Positions 25,693 through 35,371 of a stretch of DNA of 64,000 nt are shown here, piece by piece. Both the position numbers and the translations under genes were made by a program. Positions within the stretch are counted from its first letter, which is position 1; each line of letters opens with the position of its first letter. This DNA comes from Cesiribacter sp. SM1 (GTDB lineage: Bacteria > Bacteroidota > Bacteroidia > Cytophagales > Cyclobacteriaceae), in NCBI RefSeq assembly GCF_020178975.1, contig NZ_JAHXBU010000046.1, forward strand, positions 1 through 64,000, written 5' to 3'. The notes below the pieces were generated by a model. That model made no database searches. It was not told the origin of the DNA and saw only the letters and a list, made by a program, of their open reading frames with translations.

Positions 25693-26520
25693 TTAAAACA
25701 TCGTGACACGCTGGCCATTTTCATCAATAAAGTAGTAGCGCCCGTCAGACTCGTTCTTTTGCAGCAACAATGCCCTGGCGGGATTATCGGTATGGTAAAA
25801 ATCGTAGCCTCCGTCGGCACGCTCCTCCAGTATATAGCCCTGGGTATTTTGGGCCACCCAGGCAAAAGGATCCCGGAGAAAAACCCTTAATTTATCGATG
25901 AGGTAAAGGTTTCGGGGAATCTCCAGGTACGCATCGCCCTCCATGGAGGCCAGGAGGTCTACATTACCAACCACTACCAGGTAAAGCTCATGCTTTACCC
26001 TGGAGTAGTTGGCGAGCTGGTCTTCCCAAAGTGTCCACCAGAGGGGCCTTTCCAGCCTGTTTGAAAACTCAATGGTGAATTTGTTCCTCTCTGAAAAGAG
26101 CACATCAAAATCTTCTGAAGCAGCCGTAGTAAAGGCAATGCTAACTGTTTTTTGCTGAAGCTCCGGATCGGTATTATAGAGAATTACCGGTACCTGCAGC
26201 TTACCCGAATCTGCCGGCAGCACATAATATTCCTGCAGGGGCTCGAAATGCAAACCTGCTGTAGCAGTAGTTTGCTCCTGCAGTATGGCAAGTTTCAGCT
26301 TCCGATCATGCACTACCCTGTTACCGGCTATGGCCAGGGGCAGAAAAAGGGTATCTGCAGTTTTTTCCGGATTGTAGGCAAAGGTATAGGAAAGGCTATT
26401 CTCATCATCCTTATAATTGAAGTAGACGTTATCCTTTGAGGCATAAGGCTCTACATTATCCTGCTGGCAGGCCAGGCAGCCAAGCAGCAGCAATACCGGT
26501 ATAAAAGTCTGGTGCTTCAT
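25693..26520 (-). CDS. DUF4843 lipoprotein
   Basis: A 275-residue lipoprotein (MKHQTFIPVLLLLGCLAC). The mature part starts with the ...SKDNVYFNY...YTFAY..EKTADTLFLPLAIAGN pattern of DUF4843, including strands for a beta-sandwich (LKLAILQEQTTATAGLHF, TVSIAFTTAASEDFDVLF) and a helical C-terminal half with WWTLWEDQLANYS. DUF4843 proteins occur directly behind SusD-like proteins in peptide- or glycoprotein-related uptake loci and are thought to be surface binding proteins; no biochemical role is established as far as I know. It lies 18 bases after susD. Confidence 0.85.
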   Translation of the reverse strand: MKHQTFIPVLLLLGCLACQQDNVEPYASKDNVYFNYKDDENSLSYTFAYNPEKTADTLFLPLAIAGNRVVHDRKLKLAILQEQTTATAGLHFEPLQEYYVLPADSGKLQVPVILYNTDPELQQKTVSIAFTTAASEDFDVLFSERNKFTIEFSNRLERPLWWTLWEDQLANYSRVKHELYLVVVGNVDLLASMEGDAYLEIPRNLYLIDKLRVFLRDPFAWVAQNTQGYILEERADGGYDFYHTDNPARALLLQKNESDGRYYFIDENGQRVTMF

Positions 26521-26538
26521 AATCTTGTTGTTTAAAGC

Positions 26539-28029
26539 TTACTGGCCAAAGGATATCTCATCGTCGGGAAGTGGCAGTACAAAAATGCTGTTGCTGGCAG
26601 CGTAAATGCTACCAGACTGGCCCACAATATTGCGGTGCAGTCTTTTGTACATATAGAAGATCTGGCCCTCGCCAAAAAACTCCTTCCGGCCTTCCTTGAT
26701 CAGTTCGTTTAAAAAAAACTCCCTGGAGTTTTCGCCCTCTACACGGCTGCCAATACCCCTGTTAAAGCGTACAAGGTTAAAATATTCCCAGGCCTGTGCA
26801 GGGTCGGCATCGAAAACGCACTCTGCGGCTATATAATACATTTCACTAAGCCGAAGGCCTGGCGCAACCAGGTGGTGCAGGTTGCCTTCATTATCATCCC
26901 GGCGGTATTTCTGAACATAGAGCCTATTGAATAGGCCATCGCTGTCTTCCTTCAGCCACTGTTTGTAGCGCAGGTCTTCGGCACCGGGGCCTCCGGTTTC
27001 AAAAATTAGATTGCCCTCGCTGGCATAGGTACTGGTGCTGTTGCTTAGGTGCTCAAAGCGGGTGCGCAAATGGTCTTTCCTGGCGGGTATATACCAGGCA
27101 AATACCAGCTCTTTATATAAGATCCGGTCCTTTAGCTGGGGATCGTCCGTGATAAAATCTTCCTTTTTAGTCCACTGCAGCTTTCCGGAATTAATTACCT
27201 CCAGGGCATGCTCCAGTGCTTTTTGCTTATCCTCTTTGTAGAGGTAAACACGGGCAAGGCTGCCGCAAACGGCATAGTAATTCATGCGGTGCCGCCTGTT
27301 CTGCAGAAAAAGCTCGTTCAGTTCTTCTGTTGAGCCATCGTCCGGAAGATCATTCGCATCACCGTTGAGGGTATAGCCTACCACGTAGCCCTCGGTAACA
27401 ATTGGGTCTGCTTCCTTTAGCAGGGCTTTTGCTTCCAGCAGATCGGCAATGATTTTATCCAGCACCCCGGCTACCGGCTCCCTGGGCGTTACCTTGTTGG
27501 TGAAACTGGTTACATAAGGAATACCTGCTTCCCCGGCACCCTGTGCATGCGAGGGCGCAAAGAGACGCAGCGCATCAAAATGAAGATAAGCCCGTATGGC
27601 CAGTGCCTCTCCTTTAATCAGCTTAGCCGTGTTTGCATCCCGAAAAACGGCTTTCTTTTCCTCAAGCTTTTCCAGCAGGATGTTACAGTTTGAAATGGCA
27701 TTGTAGAGCCCGGCCCACAGCCTGTTTTTACGTGCTATAAAATCCTGGTCTTCATAATTATACTGCATGGCTGGCCTATACCTGAAAAAGTCGCTGGTAC
27801 CAATTGAATAGTTCTGGGCCAGCACATCGGGCAGGCCAAAGCTAAGCTCACCGCCATAAAGATCCTCCTCTGCACAGCGGGAGTAAATGCCAACCATGCT
27901 TTCATAAAAACCCTCTTCGGTCGCGAACAGCACATCTTTATCTATCTCTGATGAAGGCTTTACATCCAGGTAATCGTTACAGGCAGTACCCAGCACCAGG
28001 ATTGTCAGCAACAGTAGGTATTTTTTCAT
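26539..28029 (-). CDS. SusD/RagB-family nutrient-binding lipoprotein
   Basis: A 496-residue lipoprotein (MKKYLLLLTILVLGTAC, then NDYLDVKPSSEID). The N-terminal SusD-like TPR region (FATEEGFYESMVGIYSRC...ISNCNILLEKLEE...KGEALAIRAYLHFDALRLFA) and the C-terminal RagB signature (LRLSEMYYIAAECVF...YFNLVRFNRGI...ELIKEGRKEFFGEGQIFYMYKR) are both complete. It sits as a lid on the SusC channel, binding substrate at the cell surface. It starts 11 bases after susC. Confidence 0.95.
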   Translation of the reverse strand: MKKYLLLLTILVLGTACNDYLDVKPSSEIDKDVLFATEEGFYESMVGIYSRCAEEDLYGGELSFGLPDVLAQNYSIGTSDFFRYRPAMQYNYEDQDFIARKNRLWAGLYNAISNCNILLEKLEEKKAVFRDANTAKLIKGEALAIRAYLHFDALRLFAPSHAQGAGEAGIPYVTSFTNKVTPREPVAGVLDKIIADLLEAKALLKEADPIVTEGYVVGYTLNGDANDLPDDGSTEELNELFLQNRRHRMNYYAVCGSLARVYLYKEDKQKALEHALEVINSGKLQWTKKEDFITDDPQLKDRILYKELVFAWYIPARKDHLRTRFEHLSNSTSTYASEGNLIFETGGPGAEDLRYKQWLKEDSDGLFNRLYVQKYRRDDNEGNLHHLVAPGLRLSEMYYIAAECVFDADPAQAWEYFNLVRFNRGIGSRVEGENSREFFLNELIKEGRKEFFGEGQIFYMYKRLHRNIVGQSGSIYAASNSIFVLPLPDDEISFGQ

Positions 28030-28040
28030 GGGTCTTCTGT

Positions 28041-31000
28041 TTAGAATCTGGATTGAAGGGAAAAAGTAACGCTGCGGGCAAAGGGGTAATCAATGCCCCG
28101 CTCCTGCTCTACCGCCGACCACCGCCAGATGTCGTTCATTGTTACCATCAGGCGCAGGCTCTGCATTCTTACTTTGCGGGCAGCAGCGGCGGCCAGCTCA
28201 TAGGAAAGGTTGAGGGAGCTAAGTTCCACCACCTGATCGGGCTGAATAAACCTGGAGGTAACATAGCTGCCATCGAGGTTGGCTATGTCTTTGTAAACAG
28301 CCCTATCGCCAGGCTGCTGCCAGCGTTGGGCAAGCACCCGCTGGTCTACATTGTAGCGGGGGTCTGCATTCTCCACCCGGTCTACCAGCGTCTGGTTATA
28401 GGTGTCGCCACCAAAGCGGGTGTAGAAGTTGGCTGTGAGCAAAAAGTTCTTAAAGCCCAGGCTACCCCCGAAAAAGCCTTCGGCATCTGGCGAGGAATCG
28501 CCTATCGGAACAATATCTTTTACGCTGTATTTATAGGTAAGGGAGCCATCGCGCTTCACATAGATTTCTTTGCCCGATTCCGGATCTATGCCCAGAGAGC
28601 GCACGCCGTACAGGGTATTTAGGGATTCTCCCTCATTAAAGCGTGTCATGGGGGTGCCCCTGTTGCCTTCCTCTTCCTGTTTCTGATCTACCTCGTCGTT
28701 ATACTTTTTCAGGGATTGGGATATCTCCATGATGGTGTTTTCATTGCGCACCATATTGGCGTGCACACGTACAAACCAGTTTTTGGTTCTCACCAGCGCT
28801 GCATTCATGTTCAGCTCAAAACCTTTGTTTTCCATTTTACCCAGGTTGGCTTTGTAAGAGGCAAAGCCCATGGAAGGAGGCACTACAATATCGGCCAGCA
28901 GATCTTTGGTAAGTTTATAGTAATAGCGGGGCGAAATAAATATGCGGTTTTCAAACAGCGATACCTCCAGGCCCAGGTCATAGTTCTGGGTGCGTTGCCA
29001 TTTCAGAAATTCGTTACCATAGCCTTTGTGCCTGGCGCCCACCCCACTGGAGTACCATTCGTTGTAGTACTCGTAGGTGGTTTTGGCCATATATGCGGGA
29101 AAAGAAACCTCACCGGTAAGACCGGTGCTGGCCCTGATTTTCAACCTGTTTACCACGCTGGAGGAGGCCAGAAAGCTTTCGTTTTGCAGGTTCCAGCCAA
29201 TGCCTGCCGCCCAGAAGGGGGCATATTTGTTTTCGGTTCCGAATTTGGATGATCCATCCAGCCGCACGGCCAGGTCCAGTAAGTAGCGGTCGGCCATTGA
29301 GTAGTTCACATTAAAAAAACTACCCATCAGTCGCTCTATGGTCTGGGAGCCCTGCGGCGACTGGTGCTCTGCATACTGGTTGGCAAATCCAATGTTATCA
29401 AATTTATCGCTGGTAAAACCAATGGCCGTAAAGCCTTTATAGTCAGAAATATAATCAGTAACATTAGCCCCTAAAGTAGCATTGATGAAGTGCTTTCCCA
29501 GGTTACGGTGATAGGCCAGCACCATGTTTCCGTCGAGGGTGGTTTCATCGTTGCTCCGGAAAATATACTCCCCGCGCTTGTGCAGGTCATAAGCGGGATA
29601 GCCATAAAACTCATTGCTTAGGGGAGATTTAAACCTGTCGGCTGCCGATTGGGTGCTGGTGATACTGAACAGGCCGCGCAGGTTCAACCCCTCCCTTATT
29701 TTCCAGCTGGCCGAAAAAGAGTTAATGATTTGGGTATACCTGCTCTGGTCGTAGCTGCTAAGGGTAGCATCATAAGCCGGATTCAGCACCAGGTCTGTCC
29801 GGATTACATGCGTATTCTCCTCATCGAATTCACGGCCCACCCAGCTATCAACCTCGCGCAGTATGTTGCCATTTGCATCATATTTAGGGTAGTAGGGATT
29901 CATCCGCACATAATTCTGGAAACTGCCCCAGGGAGATTCCCTTGACTTTACTTCGGAGATGGAGAGGTTATTCTGAAATAGAAACCTGTTGTTGAGGTTA
30001 TATGAAAGAAAAACATCACCACCATAGCGGGTCCTGCCAGACTCTTTCATGGCACCATTTATATCCTGGTAGCGGCCGGTAAGGCTGTAGAGCAGTACGT
30101 TAGATCCACCCTCAATGGTAAAGGAGTTGGTGTGGCCCAGGGCTGTTTCTACCGGCTCCGACAGCCAGTAGGTATCCACACCGCTCACCACATTCTTTTT
30201 CTTCTGATAATAGATTTTATCAAGCGTTTCCTGCGTTTGGTTGCCGCCATTGAGCATGGAATTGTAAAGCCCCGCCAGCCGCTCGTATTCAAGCTTGTCT
30301 TCGGCATTCAGCACATTGTAATCGCTAAGATCAGGCCCGGTAACCGAAAGCTCATAATTGTAGGTAAAGCTAAGCTTGCCCTCTTCCGGTGCCCTGGTGG
30401 TAATTACCAGCACACCATTGGAGGCCCTGGAGCCATAAACGGCCGTAGCTGCCGCATCTTTCAGCAGGGTAACAGATTCTACCCGGTTCATGTCCAGGTC
30501 GTAAACCGTCTGGATGCTTACCTCAAATCCGTTCAGGATAAAGGTGGGCTGGTTTGGGTTATTGCTTAGATTATTTTTGCTAAGGGTGTTGTTATCCAGC
30601 TGCTCACCACCGCCACCGGGTAATCCTGTTGCACCCCTCACGGTAATGTTAGGCAGGCGGTTAGGGTTAGAGCCCGCGAGGTTGTTTTCCGTAATTTTGA
30701 AAGAGGGATCATAGGCCTGGATGCTCTGCAGGATGTTGAGGGGATTCACCTGTTTTAGCTCTTCGCCACTAACGGTAATGGCAGTGCCGGTAAAGCTCTC
30801 CTTTCTAATTTCCTGGTAACCTGTAACTATCACAGCATCCAGTGCTGCCACATCTTCCTGCAGGCTTACATGAATGGTTTGCTGGTTATTGATCTTTACC
30901 TCGGCGGTGAGGTAACCAACAAAGGAGAACTGCAACACGCCATCGGTTATGCTATCTGGTATCTCCAGTCCAAACAAGCCATCCTTATCGCTGATGGTAC

Positions 31001-31514
31001 CCCGGTAGGTACCTTTCAGCAGGATGTTTACCCCGGGGATGCCTTTGCCCTTTTCATCTGTTACCTTTCCTGTTACAAGCCTAAGGTCATCTGCTGCTTT
31101 ACGGAGTTGCGGGGCAGGCTCTGCAAAATAGGTTGGTGGTTTTGACTGTGCCTGCTGTTCAGCTTTAAACAGGAGAATCCTTTCATTCACAACTTTATAG
31201 CTGATCTGGTGGGGTATCAGTATCAGGTCCAGCACTTCGCCCAGCTTCTTGTCTGCTGCATGTATGGATGTTTTATTACTGACGGGTATGGCAGAGGAGC
31301 TATAAACGAATTTTACACCAGCCTTTTCCTGAAGCTCGTGAAGGATTTCCCTGATCTCTACATCCTCTGCAGAAATTGACGTTTGCTTCTCCAGGATCTG
31401 TGCCTTCAGCGGACCAGCCAGTAAGGCGCATGCCAGGAAAAGACCTATTTTAATACTGTTAAGACGTATGATGCCTGTAGTAGTCACAAAAGCAAGGGTA
31501 CAAATTCTCTTCAT
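28041..31514 (-). CDS. SusC/RagA-family TonB-dependent outer membrane transporter
   Basis: A 1157-residue outer membrane protein. After an N-terminal export signal comes an STN (secretin/TonB N-terminal) domain at about 45-115, which in SusC-like proteins talks to a FecR-type anti-sigma factor; then a carboxypeptidase-regulatory-like domain (about 145-225, GKVTDEKGKGIPGVNILLKGT), the plug with the SusC signature (LDAVIVTGYQEI, VESVTLLKDAAATAVYGSRASNGVLVITT), and the 22-strand barrel to the end. It imports the SusD-captured substrate using TonB energy. The STN domain ties it to the ECF sigma factor upstream and to the FecR at 35372-36451. Confidence 0.96.
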   Translation of the reverse strand: MKRICTLAFVTTTGIIRLNSIKIGLFLACALLAGPLKAQILEKQTSISAEDVEIREILHELQEKAGVKFVYSSSAIPVSNKTSIHAADKKLGEVLDLILIPHQISYKVVNERILLFKAEQQAQSKPPTYFAEPAPQLRKAADDLRLVTGKVTDEKGKGIPGVNILLKGTYRGTISDKDGLFGLEIPDSITDGVLQFSFVGYLTAEVKINNQQTIHVSLQEDVAALDAVIVTGYQEIRKESFTGTAITVSGEELKQVNPLNILQSIQAYDPSFKITENNLAGSNPNRLPNITVRGATGLPGGGGEQLDNNTLSKNNLSNNPNQPTFILNGFEVSIQTVYDLDMNRVESVTLLKDAAATAVYGSRASNGVLVITTRAPEEGKLSFTYNYELSVTGPDLSDYNVLNAEDKLEYERLAGLYNSMLNGGNQTQETLDKIYYQKKKNVVSGVDTYWLSEPVETALGHTNSFTIEGGSNVLLYSLTGRYQDINGAMKESGRTRYGGDVFLSYNLNNRFLFQNNLSISEVKSRESPWGSFQNYVRMNPYYPKYDANGNILREVDSWVGREFDEENTHVIRTDLVLNPAYDATLSSYDQSRYTQIINSFSASWKIREGLNLRGLFSITSTQSAADRFKSPLSNEFYGYPAYDLHKRGEYIFRSNDETTLDGNMVLAYHRNLGKHFINATLGANVTDYISDYKGFTAIGFTSDKFDNIGFANQYAEHQSPQGSQTIERLMGSFFNVNYSMADRYLLDLAVRLDGSSKFGTENKYAPFWAAGIGWNLQNESFLASSSVVNRLKIRASTGLTGEVSFPAYMAKTTYEYYNEWYSSGVGARHKGYGNEFLKWQRTQNYDLGLEVSLFENRIFISPRYYYKLTKDLLADIVVPPSMGFASYKANLGKMENKGFELNMNAALVRTKNWFVRVHANMVRNENTIMEISQSLKKYNDEVDQKQEEEGNRGTPMTRFNEGESLNTLYGVRSLGIDPESGKEIYVKRDGSLTYKYSVKDIVPIGDSSPDAEGFFGGSLGFKNFLLTANFYTRFGGDTYNQTLVDRVENADPRYNVDQRVLAQRWQQPGDRAVYKDIANLDGSYVTSRFIQPDQVVELSSLNLSYELAAAAARKVRMQSLRLMVTMNDIWRWSAVEQERGIDYPFARSVTFSLQSRF

Positions 31515-32122
31515 AGGTTAGCGTCTTTAGTCCGTAAGTCAGATCAGGGAAGAGGCAAGCAGTTTACTTACTAATCATCTGCCAGCTGGCTGGCGTATAT
31601 TACATCTGTGCTGTAGCATATTCATTATCAAATCATTTCAATAACTAATCCCATTTTCAGGGTCAGTAGTAGCTTCTATAACCACCACCCCTGCTAAAAT
31701 TAAACTACCCTTTAGAGGTGCCTGCCAAAGTATATACTTGATAGGTGGCTAAGGCAGCAGCAGTTGATACAGGTAAGTAGCAGTTCCTCCCCCCGACCCC
31801 TAAAAAGTAAATGAAAAATTAAAGGTGTTTTTACAAAAACTTAGCAATACCTGCTATAGACCAGTTCTGGATAGGACGAGGATGAAGGTTTTGGTCTTAA
31901 GATTAAAGGAAATCGGTTTACACTAAAAGCAGCTACAACAAGGGAAGGATTGCTTACATGTGATCAGTAATGCTGCCTTTTACAAACCCCCTAACATCAA
32001 AATTCTATTCAGGAGCTAACAGGAGGCTAGCATATGCTTAGCGAAAAAAACCAGGAGCAGAATGATCATACAGATCAGTAAAAAACCACGCTGGAATAGC
32101 TACCAATCAGGAAGTTTTTTTG
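31515..32122. other. Long leader/intergenic region between sigma factor and susC
   Basis: The 608 bases hold no gene. The promoter of the susC operon is expected here; it would be read by the ECF sigma factor, whose target consensus I cannot infer. No TAnnTTTG element stands out on the minus strand and no known riboswitch was recognised. Confidence 0.4.
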
Positions 32123-32701
32123 CTAGAAATGAAGAAACAGTATCAAGAGCAGGAGGTACTCTTTCAGATGTACTTTCATCACCTTCAGGGATTGGGTAAT
32201 ATGGTATTCCACTGCTTTTTCGGAGATGTTCAGCGTCTGTGAAATTTCTTTAACCGTGCGGTTTTCGATGCGGCTTAGCTTAAATACTTTTTGTGTTTTT
32301 ACGGGCAAAAGTGCAACGCCCAGCTCAACGGCCTCAGATAGATCTTTCAGAAAAATCTGCTGTTCCGTAGCATCAGAGGCTACTTTGGCATGGCTATGGG
32401 AATAGCTCACGTACTTTTCGTGCACCATTTGCGATTTGTACTGGTTAATGATGCTGAATTTAAGAGCCCCTAATAACCACGAACGCAGATGTTGTACCCC
32501 ATGACCTACCCTTCGCTCCCACAGACTTACAAAAATATTTTGTGTTAATTCTTCTGCAAGTTCTTTACTGCGCAGCTTTTTATAGGCCAGCGTGAAAACT
32601 TCTTTCCAGTAACGTACATATATTTCCCGAAACGCAGCATTATCCTCTTTCTCTCTCACTAATTCCAACAGTTCGCTATCCTGGAGTAAGGCGTAATCCA
32701 T
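32123..32701 (-). CDS. ECF RNA polymerase sigma factor (SusCD-associated)
   Basis: A 192-residue sigma-70 family protein. Region 2 is visible as FREIYVRYWKEVFTLAYKKLRSKELAEELTQNIFVSLWERR, and region 4 as KVFKLSRIENRTVKEISQTLNISEKAVEYHITQSLKVMKVHL with its helix-turn-helix. This is the Bacteroidota SusC-associated ECF group. It should activate susC-susD when SusC signals through FecR. Unusually, no anti-sigma gene follows it; the FecR gene lies 2.7 kb upstream behind two other genes. A TATTTTTG element lies about 31 bases before the start. Confidence 0.93.
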   Translation of the reverse strand: MDYALLQDSELLELVREKEDNAAFREIYVRYWKEVFTLAYKKLRSKELAEELTQNIFVSLWERRVGHGVQHLRSWLLGALKFSIINQYKSQMVHEKYVSYSHSHAKVASDATEQQIFLKDLSEAVELGVALLPVKTQKVFKLSRIENRTVKEISQTLNISEKAVEYHITQSLKVMKVHLKEYLLLLILFLHF

Positions 32702-32731
32702 AGAGTGAAAAATTAAATCTTAACAAGGCAT

Positions 32732-32739
32732 CAAAAATA
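32732..32739 (-). promoter_or_regulatory. Candidate -7 element of the sigma gene
   Basis: On the minus strand the sequence TATTTTTG fits the Bacteroidota TAnnTTTG element and lies 31 bases before the ATG of the ECF sigma gene. A TTTG at the expected distance of about 19 bases upstream is not present, so this is a half-match. Confidence 0.35.
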
Positions 32740-33084
32740 CTGCTTCACACAAAGCCACAGGTACAATATTCTGCAAAGGAGGGTATCAGTTATAGGAAAT
32801 TAACGAAAAATGCTTAATCTTCAAAATTTTTAAATGTGCAACAGCAAGGAAAATTAGCCCCTTTTTCCAGCTTTCTTCAGAAGGTATAAAGACATGTGTA
32901 TTTATGCATTGTTAAAACGGTTGCGTAAATATTACTTATGCATAATTTTATTTATGGCTATCCTAAAATATTTTCTTTTTCTTTTGCTTTAGATGTCTCC
33001 TGACCTATCCCCGATCAAATAGTTACAGTTTGCGTGCTATTGCCAGGAGGAGCTTTTTCTTACTGTATCTTTTACAATAAGAAC

Positions 33085-33124
33085 AAAAAAGACAATGAAC
33101 CGATATGGCTCATTGTCTTTTCCT
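33085..33124 (-). terminator. Rho-independent terminator after the TlpA-like gene
   Basis: A 15-base-pair stem (AAAAGACAATGAACC with GGCTCATTGTCTTTT, one G-U wobble in minus-strand RNA) with a short loop, followed by a T-run in the minus direction. It separates the FecR/protease/TlpA transcript from the sigma gene. Confidence 0.75.
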
Positions 33125-33208
33125 ATAGTTGAAAAAATTCCAGTAAAATAATAGCTTTTGATGGTGCTACTCTGGCAAATTTCTGTTGATTTTTAATCAC
33201 TAAGCGCG

Positions 33209-34303
33209 CTATTCGAAGAGCGTTGCCAACTTCTCATTCAAGGCTTCTCCTCTAAGATCCCTGGCGACTATGTTTCCATCAGGATCTATGAGAAAATTAG
33301 CGGGAATGGCACGGATGCTGTACTGCTTTGCCACCTCATTATTCCATCCCTTCAGGTCCGATACCTGCATCCAGCCAAGGCTGTCTTTTTCAATTGCTTT
33401 CAGCCACCTTTCCCTGTTGTCATCCAGCGATACGCCCAGGATATCAAATCCACTGTCTTTGTACTTCTGATACTCGCTGCGAAGGTTGGGATTTTCGTGG
33501 CGGCAGGGGCCACACCAGCTGGCCCAGAACTCCAGCAGCACATATTTGCCTTTGTAAGAGGCAAGGCTGACAGCCGTACCTGCAGTATCCTGCTGACTGA
33601 ATTCCAGCGCTGGCTTTCCGGGCTGGGCAAGTCCCAGGTTGGTAAGATAAGTTTCCAGCTCTTTTCCTTTTGTGGTAGCTTTCAAATCTGCATGCAGGCC
33701 GGCAAATATCTCCCGGGCTTCAGCGTAATTAACGGGATTTGCATAATTCAACAGTTCATTAATGCTTACAATGCTGTTAGGATGCGCCAGCACAAACTGC
33801 TTCCGAATTTCAGGCTCTTTGTTATAAAATTCCTCAAAGCGTGCCTCGTATTCTTTCATCATTGCACTATCGCCCTCCTCACCAGCTTTTACCGATTTCT
33901 CATAAAAGGAAATTGCCTGCTCCCTGTTCTTCATGATCTGCGCCTCCAGTGCTTCGTAATCATCCTGTACTGCAGAGCCAGATATGTTTATCCGTTCAAG
34001 AGAATCAGCACTTCCTTCTAACCGCATACTGGTATTATCCAGGTAAAACACCTTTTGCAGCCTTGCCTCTGGAGAATAGAGCAGCACCATGCCTGGCTCA
34101 TCAACAGTACCTTTAAATGTGAAACTGCCCTCCGCTACTGCCGATGAATCATTCTGTTCCTCACCGTTTAGGGTATACTTCATGTAGATGTATGGCACAT
34201 CCAGTCCGTTGATGTTACCCTGCAGGGTAAAGCCCTCCTGCTTTTGCTGGCTCTGGCAACCAAAAAAAAGTGTGACAGAAAGTATGACTAATAATTGTTT
34301 CAT
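33209..34303 (-). CDS. TlpA-like thioredoxin-fold lipoprotein with DUF4369 domain
   Basis: A 364-residue lipoprotein; the start at 34303 opens the signal MKQLLVILSVTLFFGC. Residues 25-120 fit the DUF4369 beta domain (FTLQGNINGLDVPYIYMKY...GSFTFKGTVDEPGMVLLY), a helical linker follows, and residues 230-364 form an AhpC/TlpA thioredoxin domain with the redox motif WASWCGPCRHE and the cis-proline loop RAIPANFLIDPDG. Such proteins reduce disulfides in the periplasm. It is the last gene of a transcript that includes the protease and FecR, and is followed by a terminator. Confidence 0.9.
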   Translation of the reverse strand: MKQLLVILSVTLFFGCQSQQKQEGFTLQGNINGLDVPYIYMKYTLNGEEQNDSSAVAEGSFTFKGTVDEPGMVLLYSPEARLQKVFYLDNTSMRLEGSADSLERINISGSAVQDDYEALEAQIMKNREQAISFYEKSVKAGEEGDSAMMKEYEARFEEFYNKEPEIRKQFVLAHPNSIVSINELLNYANPVNYAEAREIFAGLHADLKATTKGKELETYLTNLGLAQPGKPALEFSQQDTAGTAVSLASYKGKYVLLEFWASWCGPCRHENPNLRSEYQKYKDSGFDILGVSLDDNRERWLKAIEKDSLGWMQVSDLKGWNNEVAKQYSIRAIPANFLIDPDGNIVARDLRGEALNEKLATLFE

Positions 34304-34383
34304 TTGATACAGGGTTAAAATGCAATCTACCACCGAGATAAAGGGGCAGAACAGCGCTAAAAAATATTAAACTTCAGGAGCTG

Positions 34384-35268
34384 CTACTCCAGCAGGCTCA
34401 GTATCGCTTTTACAGGTATGGTTTCTTTCGATACCATCTGCAGATTATTATCGGTATTATACAGCGAGAGGGTTGCCGAAACTACGCCTACCACTTCCCC
34501 CTTGTTATTGAGCACCGGACCACCGCTTGAACCCTGGGCGAAATCTGCTGTAACACTCATTTTTTCTCCACCCTCACGCCAGTACAGGCGCGATACAGTT
34601 CCTTTGGTAAAGGAGTAAAACATGGAATGGGGATGGCCAATTACCTGCACATCCGATCCTATACTGGCTCCAGTTCCCAGGGGCAGTGCCTGGAGGCGTT
34701 CCTCACCGGCATCGAAACGAAATATTGCTATATCATCTGTTTTACTGGCAGCCAGTACTTCTTTGATGGGATAGACATTACCCTGATAATCCATGGCTAC
34801 ATGGGCAATATCCGCCCTTTCGTCAGTTGCATTGCCCTGGAAGATGTGGTAGCTGGTAACCCCTACACCCTCATCAGAAATAACAAAACCAGAAGCAGCC
34901 CTGATGTGGTCATTGGGGCACCTGGAACATTTATAGAGGGTACCAATCACCAATACACTGTTTTTACAGGCTTCATAGACCCCATCCTCATTAATTTTTT
35001 TCCTGCGTTTCCGGGCCTGCGCCACCTTTGCCTGGCTATTGTTTAATTGCCCCGTGAGTGTGGCCAACTCTGTAGTAAGCTGTTGATCTACCAGATTTCT
35101 TGCGCTTGTTTCAAGCTGCAGGTATAGCTGGTCATCCTTTATCAGCCCTTCTGTGGTGGTATAGTTTCCTTTTACGGTTTGCTGGGCAATGGCTACAGGA
35201 GCAGAAATACCCATAATGAGCAGCCATGCCAAAAGCCCTGCTACAAATACTTTAGAACATTTTTTCAT
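34384..35268 (-). CDS. Secreted trypsin-like serine protease (S1, DegP-like core)
   Basis: A 294-residue protein; the start at 35268 gives a standard signal peptide (MKKCSKVFVAGLLAWLLIMG...AIAQ). Residues 45-95 are a helical, basic-ended segment that may be a coiled coil; the protease core follows with H141 (VTSYHIF), D179 (TDDIAIF) and S248 (GSSGGPV), a complete triad. A C-x2-C pair (KCSRCPND, 114-117) precedes the catalytic histidine. There is no PDZ domain, so this is not a full DegP. It sits between FecR and the TlpA-like gene on the same strand, suggesting periplasmic action tied to the sigma/anti-sigma pathway or to the peptide substrate. Confidence 0.85.
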   Translation of the reverse strand: MKKCSKVFVAGLLAWLLIMGISAPVAIAQQTVKGNYTTTEGLIKDDQLYLQLETSARNLVDQQLTTELATLTGQLNNSQAKVAQARKRRKKINEDGVYEACKNSVLVIGTLYKCSRCPNDHIRAASGFVISDEGVGVTSYHIFQGNATDERADIAHVAMDYQGNVYPIKEVLAASKTDDIAIFRFDAGEERLQALPLGTGASIGSDVQVIGHPHSMFYSFTKGTVSRLYWREGGEKMSVTADFAQGSSGGPVLNNKGEVVGVVSATLSLYNTDNNLQMVSKETIPVKAILSLLE

Positions 35269-35371
35269 GCTGATGTGGCTTATGCTAGAAAGAAGAAACA
35301 GCTGAAAGTCAGGTACCATAAAATTTGAATTTATGCAGCAAGTGTATGGCAGGCAGCCTGCAGCAAACATG

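Larger units (their letters stand above)
32702..33208. other. Intergenic region upstream of the ECF sigma gene
   Basis: The 507 bases contain a minus-strand promoter-like element near the sigma gene and the terminator of the preceding transcript at 33085-33124. Otherwise very A+T-rich (32800-33000) and without genes. Confidence 0.5.
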
